Of a DNA stretch of 64,000 bases, positions 60,463 to 64,000 are shown piece after piece (position 1 is the stretch's first letter; each line of letters starts with the position of its first letter). The translations under genes were made by a program, and so were the position numbers. This stretch comes from an uncultured Proteiniphilum sp. (lineage in GTDB: Bacteria > Bacteroidota > Bacteroidia > Bacteroidales > Dysgonomonadaceae), in assembly GCF_937873925.1 (NCBI RefSeq), contig NZ_CALNAT010000227.1:1-64000 (forward strand), in the 5' to 3' direction. The notes beneath the pieces are model-generated. The model had not been told where the DNA came from, searched no databases, and saw only the letters and a program-made list of their open reading frames with translations.

Positions 60463-60854
60463 GATACAAGAATTTTATTTTTGCTTTACCAACTCCCTGC
60501 GAACGATTGTGCAAACGTTTTGTTTGAATCCCCGATTAACGCAGATTGTAAGTGAAGCCTGAATGATCAACCTGAAAGATAATAATTTCTTCATCCCAAA
60601 CTACATGGCAAATATAGAGTATTTTCCGAAAAGAATAAAGGTTTTTTATCAATTTTACAACAGAGAAAAGAGTCCGGATGTCCTTACCTTATTAAACCTC
60701 TTTCTTTGCCGAACACGGGAAGAAAATAATATTTTTTATTATTTTTGTCTTATATTGTAGGAACGGATAAACGTATTTATACTTCAATATTCTAAAAATA
60801 AGTATTTTAGATAGAGAAACAACCTTAATTTACAAAAATTTAAGTATTATTGAA
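60463..60854. other. Divergent intergenic region
   Basis: This AT-rich 392-bp region lies between two divergent starts. TATTTTTG at 60740-60747 on the plus strand fits a -7 box for the M81 lipoprotein gene, giving a leader of about 100 nt; the nearest TTTG (60705-60708) is 31 bp upstream, too far for a standard -33. A 65-codon plus-strand frame at 60563 looks random. Confidence 0.4.
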
Positions 60855-62417
60855 ATGAAAAAGAACCTTTTTGTCCTCTCTCTCATCCTGTTGCTTTTTG
60901 CTATGGGTTGTAATGTCGGCAATACAAAAAAAGAATTACCGAGAATTGCCATCGCGGGCATTGCCATTGAATCGAGCACATTTTCACCGGCAGTAACCCA
61001 TGAAGAGGCTTTCAGGGCGCGCCAGGGGGAAGATGTCTTTACCTATTATCCTTTCTTTGCTCCCGACTCGGGAATAATCGACCGTGCCCAATGGCTCCCG
61101 ACTCTCCGCGGACATGCCATGCCGGGAGGTATTGTCACGCGCGAGGCTTATGAGTCGTTGGTGACCAAGACGCTGGAACTGCTGAAAGAGACATTGCCTT
61201 TGGACGGGCTTTTCTTCGATATCCACGGAGCGATGAGCGTGCAGGGGCTGGATGATCCCGAAGGGGATTTTTTGGTGCGCATCCGTGAAGTGGTGGGTAC
61301 CGACGTGCTGATCTCCACCTCGATGGATCCGCACGGCAGTGTGTCACCCCGTCTGGCACAGAACACCGACCTGATTACCAGCTACCGGCTTTCTCCCCAC
61401 GAGGATGCCATCGAAACAAAAAAAAGAGCGGTCACCAACCTGCTTAACAGATTAGACAACGGAAAGGGGAAACCGGCTTACAAAGTGTGGATCCCTGTGC
61501 CTATCCTGCTGCCCGGTGAACAGACGAGTACCCGCGTTGAGCCGGGGAAAAGCCTTACCGGACAGATCCCGGGCTTATTGGAGGGCGACAAGGTGATCGA
61601 TGCCTCCGTCTGGTTATCCTATCCCTGGGCCGACGAGCCGCGCAATCATGCAGTAGTGATGGCATACGGGGACGATAAGGAAGCCGTAACCCGGGCGGCC
61701 GAAACACTGGCGCGCCGTTTCTGGGATGTAAGGAAAGAGTTTGAATTCGTGGCTCCTACCACTTATCTGGATGAGGCATTGAAACAAGCGTTGGCAAGCG
61801 ATAAAAAACCGTTTATCATCAGCGATATGGGTGATAATCCTACTGCCGGCGGCGCCGGAGATGTCACCTGGACCCTGCATGAGCTTTTCAAACGCCCCGA
61901 GTTCCGGTCATCCGGAAGCAAGACGTTAATTTACGCTTCCATTCCCGGTCCGGAATTGGTTAAAAAGGCTATAGAAGCGGGTGTGGGCGGAAAGCTCGAT
62001 GCTATGGCCGGCGCTGAAGTGGACAACCGTTTTGCACCGCCTATACGTATACAGGGAGAGGTTACGGCTATCAAAGAGGATGATGCCAACAGCGAAGTAG
62101 TGGTGAAAAGCGGCAATATCTACACTATCGTGACGGAAAAGAGAAATGCCTATCACTATGAGAAGAATTTTACCGACCTGGGATTGAATCCTAGAGAAGC
62201 CGATATCATGGTGGTGAAGATAGGATACCTTGTACCCGAATTATACGACATGCGTGGTGACTGGGTGATGGCGCTCACACCCGGAGGTGTGGATCAGGAT
62301 CTGGTACGACTTCCCTATAAACGGGTCCAACGCCCCATCTATCCGCTCGATCCCGACATGGATGATCCTGATCTGAGTGCACGGTTTATTCCGTTATCGG
62401 ACGAAATAAAAAGATAA
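60855..62417 (+). CDS. M81-family (MlrC-like) metallopeptidase lipoprotein
   Basis: This 520-residue protein belongs to the MlrC/DUF1485 family (peptidase family M81; the type member completes microcystin degradation in Sphingomonas). A lipobox (LFAMGC, Cys19) makes it an envelope lipoprotein, whereas typical family members are cytoplasmic. The N-terminal domain has IAIAGIAIESSTFSP, the metal-binding candidates FFDIHGAM (Asp122, His124) and MDPHGSVS (Asp158, His160), and YRLSPHEDAIET. The MlrC C-terminal domain starts near ISDMGDNPTAGGAGDVTWTL and ends with TPGGVDQDL. The substrate here is unknown. Confidence 0.88.
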   Translation: MKKNLFVLSLILLLFAMGCNVGNTKKELPRIAIAGIAIESSTFSPAVTHEEAFRARQGEDVFTYYPFFAPDSGIIDRAQWLPTLRGHAMPGGIVTREAYESLVTKTLELLKETLPLDGLFFDIHGAMSVQGLDDPEGDFLVRIREVVGTDVLISTSMDPHGSVSPRLAQNTDLITSYRLSPHEDAIETKKRAVTNLLNRLDNGKGKPAYKVWIPVPILLPGEQTSTRVEPGKSLTGQIPGLLEGDKVIDASVWLSYPWADEPRNHAVVMAYGDDKEAVTRAAETLARRFWDVRKEFEFVAPTTYLDEALKQALASDKKPFIISDMGDNPTAGGAGDVTWTLHELFKRPEFRSSGSKTLIYASIPGPELVKKAIEAGVGGKLDAMAGAEVDNRFAPPIRIQGEVTAIKEDDANSEVVVKSGNIYTIVTEKRNAYHYEKNFTDLGLNPREADIMVVKIGYLVPELYDMRGDWVMALTPGGVDQDLVRLPYKRVQRPIYPLDPDMDDPDLSARFIPLSDEIKR

Positions 62418-62583
62418 AACCCTACAATTATTAAAGAAATTGTACTAAACTTGTATTTTTATGAAGGTTGATGATCTACGTTCCTCAAATCATTTAATTT
62501 TAAGAATGAAAGAACGAAATTTAAAACCGACTGGATAATAGATGTAGTACAACATCCTGAAGAAGCTGTTTGGAAAAGCGATA

Positions 62584-63276
62584 TTGCAGGATAATTTAGC
62601 AAAAATGACCAAAAAGGAGCGTTATAAAAAAGTGCTCGACTGGTTCGCGGCAAACGCGGAGTCGGCTGAGACGGAGTTGCATTATCAGAACAATTATCAA
62701 TTGCTGACAGCAGTGATCCTCTCAGCGCAGTGTACCGACAAGCGGGTGAATATGGTCACGCCTGCCTTGTTCGAAGCTTTTCCCACCCCGGAAGTGATGG
62801 CGGTTTCGACTCCCGAAGCGGTTTTCGAATATATCAAATCCTGTTCTTACCCCAATAACAAGGCGAAAAATCTGGTCGGGATGGCGAAAAAACTGATCTC
62901 CGATTTCGGGGGTGAAGTTCCTACCGATATCGACTCGTTGCTCACCATCCCGGGAGTAGGACGTAAAACGGCTAACGTGATGCTGGCAGTAGCATTCGAT
63001 AAGCCCGCCATGCCCGTAGACACACACGTTTTCCGTGTAGCCAACCGCATTGGATTGACCGACAATTCCAAAACGCCGCGTGAAACGGAACGGGAACTGG
63101 TGAAATATATCCCGGCAGCGCTGCTCTCAAAAGCGCATCACTGGCTTATCCTGCATGGACGGTATATCTGCGTGGCACGAAGGCCCAAATGCGAAATATG
63201 CGGGCTCAGTCAATGGTGCAAGTATTATAAGAAAAACCGTCGGCTTACAGATACCAAACACCATACTTCCTTGTAG
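62584..63276 (+). CDS. nth: Endonuclease III (DNA glycosylase/AP lyase)
   Basis: This 230-residue base-excision-repair enzyme removes oxidised pyrimidines. It has LTAVILSAQCTDKRVNMVTP, the helix-hairpin-helix LLTIPGVGRKTANVM with catalytic Lys128, and catalytic Asp146 in PVDTHVFRVANRIGL. The C-terminal 4Fe-4S cluster has Cys196, 203, 206 and 212 (C-x6-C-x2-C-x5-C). The ATG at 62605 (MTKKERYKKVLDWF) is an equally good start and closer to family length. It follows the M81 gene by 166 bp with no clear promoter box. Confidence 0.95.
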   Translation: MQDNLAKMTKKERYKKVLDWFAANAESAETELHYQNNYQLLTAVILSAQCTDKRVNMVTPALFEAFPTPEVMAVSTPEAVFEYIKSCSYPNNKAKNLVGMAKKLISDFGGEVPTDIDSLLTIPGVGRKTANVMLAVAFDKPAMPVDTHVFRVANRIGLTDNSKTPRETERELVKYIPAALLSKAHHWLILHGRYICVARRPKCEICGLSQWCKYYKKNRRLTDTKHHTSL

Positions 63277-63474
63277 AATAGTTAAATTGAAAAGAAAATG
63301 AGAGATTCTTTATGTAAAGAATATATTTCTTTTCCCTTTCATAAGACACATATGGAATGTTTTTTTAGCTTAACAAGTGATCTGATTTTTTTGGCATTAT
63401 AGTACTATAGATAACTTTATGAAAAAAAACACATACGGAAGCAGTATGGAAAATTGAAATTTTAGTGTCGCTCG

Positions 63475-64000
63475 CTAAAAATATCCTCCTTTTTGAGTAA
63501 TATCGTGAACACTATCCCCCTGATGAACCCAATTAAAAATTTCATTTTCATTTTTCAAAAATTGTTCAGCCCTGATCAATATATCGTATGCAATATCTCT
63601 TGGTACAACGACTACGCCATCAATATCTCCAATAATTACATCCCCGGGTTTTATATCAACATCACCTATTTTTATAGGAATCTGATAATGAGTAATCAAG
63701 CATCTCCCCAAACTTCCATTTGAAATTCTATACTCATAAAAAACCGGAAATTCTGCTTTTAATATTTGATGAGTATCACGTATACCCCCATCGATGCAAG
63801 CAGCTTTAACTTTCTTTCTTTTTGCGGTGGCAGTCATTACCCCCCCCCACAATGTTGCTTTATCATCACGACTTGTATCCCATATGACAAAGTGATCATC
63901 CGCCATCTCATCAAGCATCTGTGTTCTATACTCCATCTCTCCGGTTATTTTTACATTTGGGGCACTTTTCACAGTAAAAGCAAAACCTGCTATTGTCTTG
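63475..64000 (-). CDS. RraA-family protein (aldolase/regulator-like), 5' end cut by window edge
   Basis: The frame is open through the right edge, so the N-terminus is missing; a GTG at 63972 is internal. It belongs to the RraA/4-hydroxy-4-methyl-2-oxoglutarate aldolase-like family (once called dimethylmenaquinone methyltransferase): LWGGVMTATAKRKKVKAACI, then DGGIRDTHQI with the conserved Arg-Asp, and GDVDIKPGDVIIGDIDGVVV, then VPRDIAYDIL. Such stand-alone proteins may be aldolases or decarboxylases acting on small organic acids; a true RNase E inhibitor role is unlikely. A run of nine G lies within the Trp-Gly-Gly-Val codons (63840-63848). Confidence 0.85.
   Translation of the reverse strand, partial: KTIAGFAFTVKSAPNVKITGEMEYRTQMLDEMADDHFVIWDTSRDDKATLWGGVMTATAKRKKVKAACIDGGIRDTHQILKAEFPVFYEYRISNGSLGRCLITHYQIPIKIGDVDIKPGDVIIGDIDGVVVVPRDIAYDILIRAEQFLKNENEIFNWVHQGDSVHDITQKGGYF

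Noticed and set aside
60563..60760. 65-codon plus-strand frame in the divergent gap
   Set aside because: AT-rich, no family features, and it overlaps the probable promoter of the M81 gene.
63475..64000. True RNase E inhibitor RraA
   Set aside because: Stand-alone RraA-family members outside Proteobacteria are mostly aldolase-like; no evidence here for an RNase E partner.

Overview
The window comes from a Bacteroidales chromosome. Support for this is the abundance of SusC/SusD outer-membrane pairs, a hybrid two-component (HTCS) sensor, Bacteroidetes-type ECF sigma/FecR pairs, serine-type sulfatase, -7 promoter boxes of the form TAnnTTTG, and A-rich rather than Shine-Dalgarno leaders. Genus cannot be fixed from the sequence; a Dysgonomonas/Proteiniphilum/Parabacteroides-like organism is a guess. 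No rRNA, CRISPR array, transposase or phage gene was seen. There is one tRNA gene (His).

About the first 48.6 kb is a near-continuous run of polysaccharide-utilisation genes, mostly on the minus strand. (1) 1-10.2 kb: an MFS sugar/nucleoside-type permease with a truncated IPT/NHL lipoprotein; a GH43_24-like exo-beta-1,3-galactanase and GH51 arabinofuranosidase operon; and a divergent 1380-residue HTCS that probably senses arabinogalactan. (2) 10.3-21.9 kb: ECF sigma, FecR, SusC, SusD, SusE-like binding protein, GH76 alpha-1,6-mannanase and Ser-type sulfatase in that transcriptional order, which points to an alpha-mannan that may be sulfated. (3) 22.0-24.2 kb: a second ECF sigma/FecR pair. (4) 24.2-33.1 kb: an AT-rich module of SusC, SusD, GH20 beta-hexosaminidase and a fused ROK-type kinase/MurQ etherase. 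(5) 33.3-39.7 kb: three large secreted proteins, one DUF4838 and two of unknown family, in a more GC-rich stretch. (6) 40.4-48.6 kb: an ECF sigma nearly identical to the one in (3) but without FecR, a GH116-like hydrolase, a DUF4424 protein and a GH2 beta-galactosidase.

From 48.6 kb onward the genes are mostly housekeeping: HAD phosphatase, S41 protease, rpiB-transketolase, a SpoU-type RNA methyltransferase, tRNA-His, a DUF151 nuclease-family protein, RsmE, an MG2/TonB-plug surface protein, an M81 (MlrC) lipoprotein, endonuclease III, and a 5'-truncated RraA-family gene at the right edge.

The most interesting region is 23.1-41.0 kb. Two copies of an ECF sigma gene plus its 3' flank lie in direct orientation around about 16 kb of glycan genes and share a 233-bp block identical at every base, as expected of recent gene conversion or recombination. 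Inside is the kinase-MurQ fusion next to GH20 and SusCD. With MurQ's catalytic glutamates retained, this suggests outer-membrane capture of a GlcNAc-MurNAc (peptidoglycan-type) saccharide, extracytoplasmic GlcNAc removal, and cytoplasmic phosphorylation and lactyl-ether cleavage by one polypeptide. That pathway is an inference; what the sequence shows is the fusion and the gene order.
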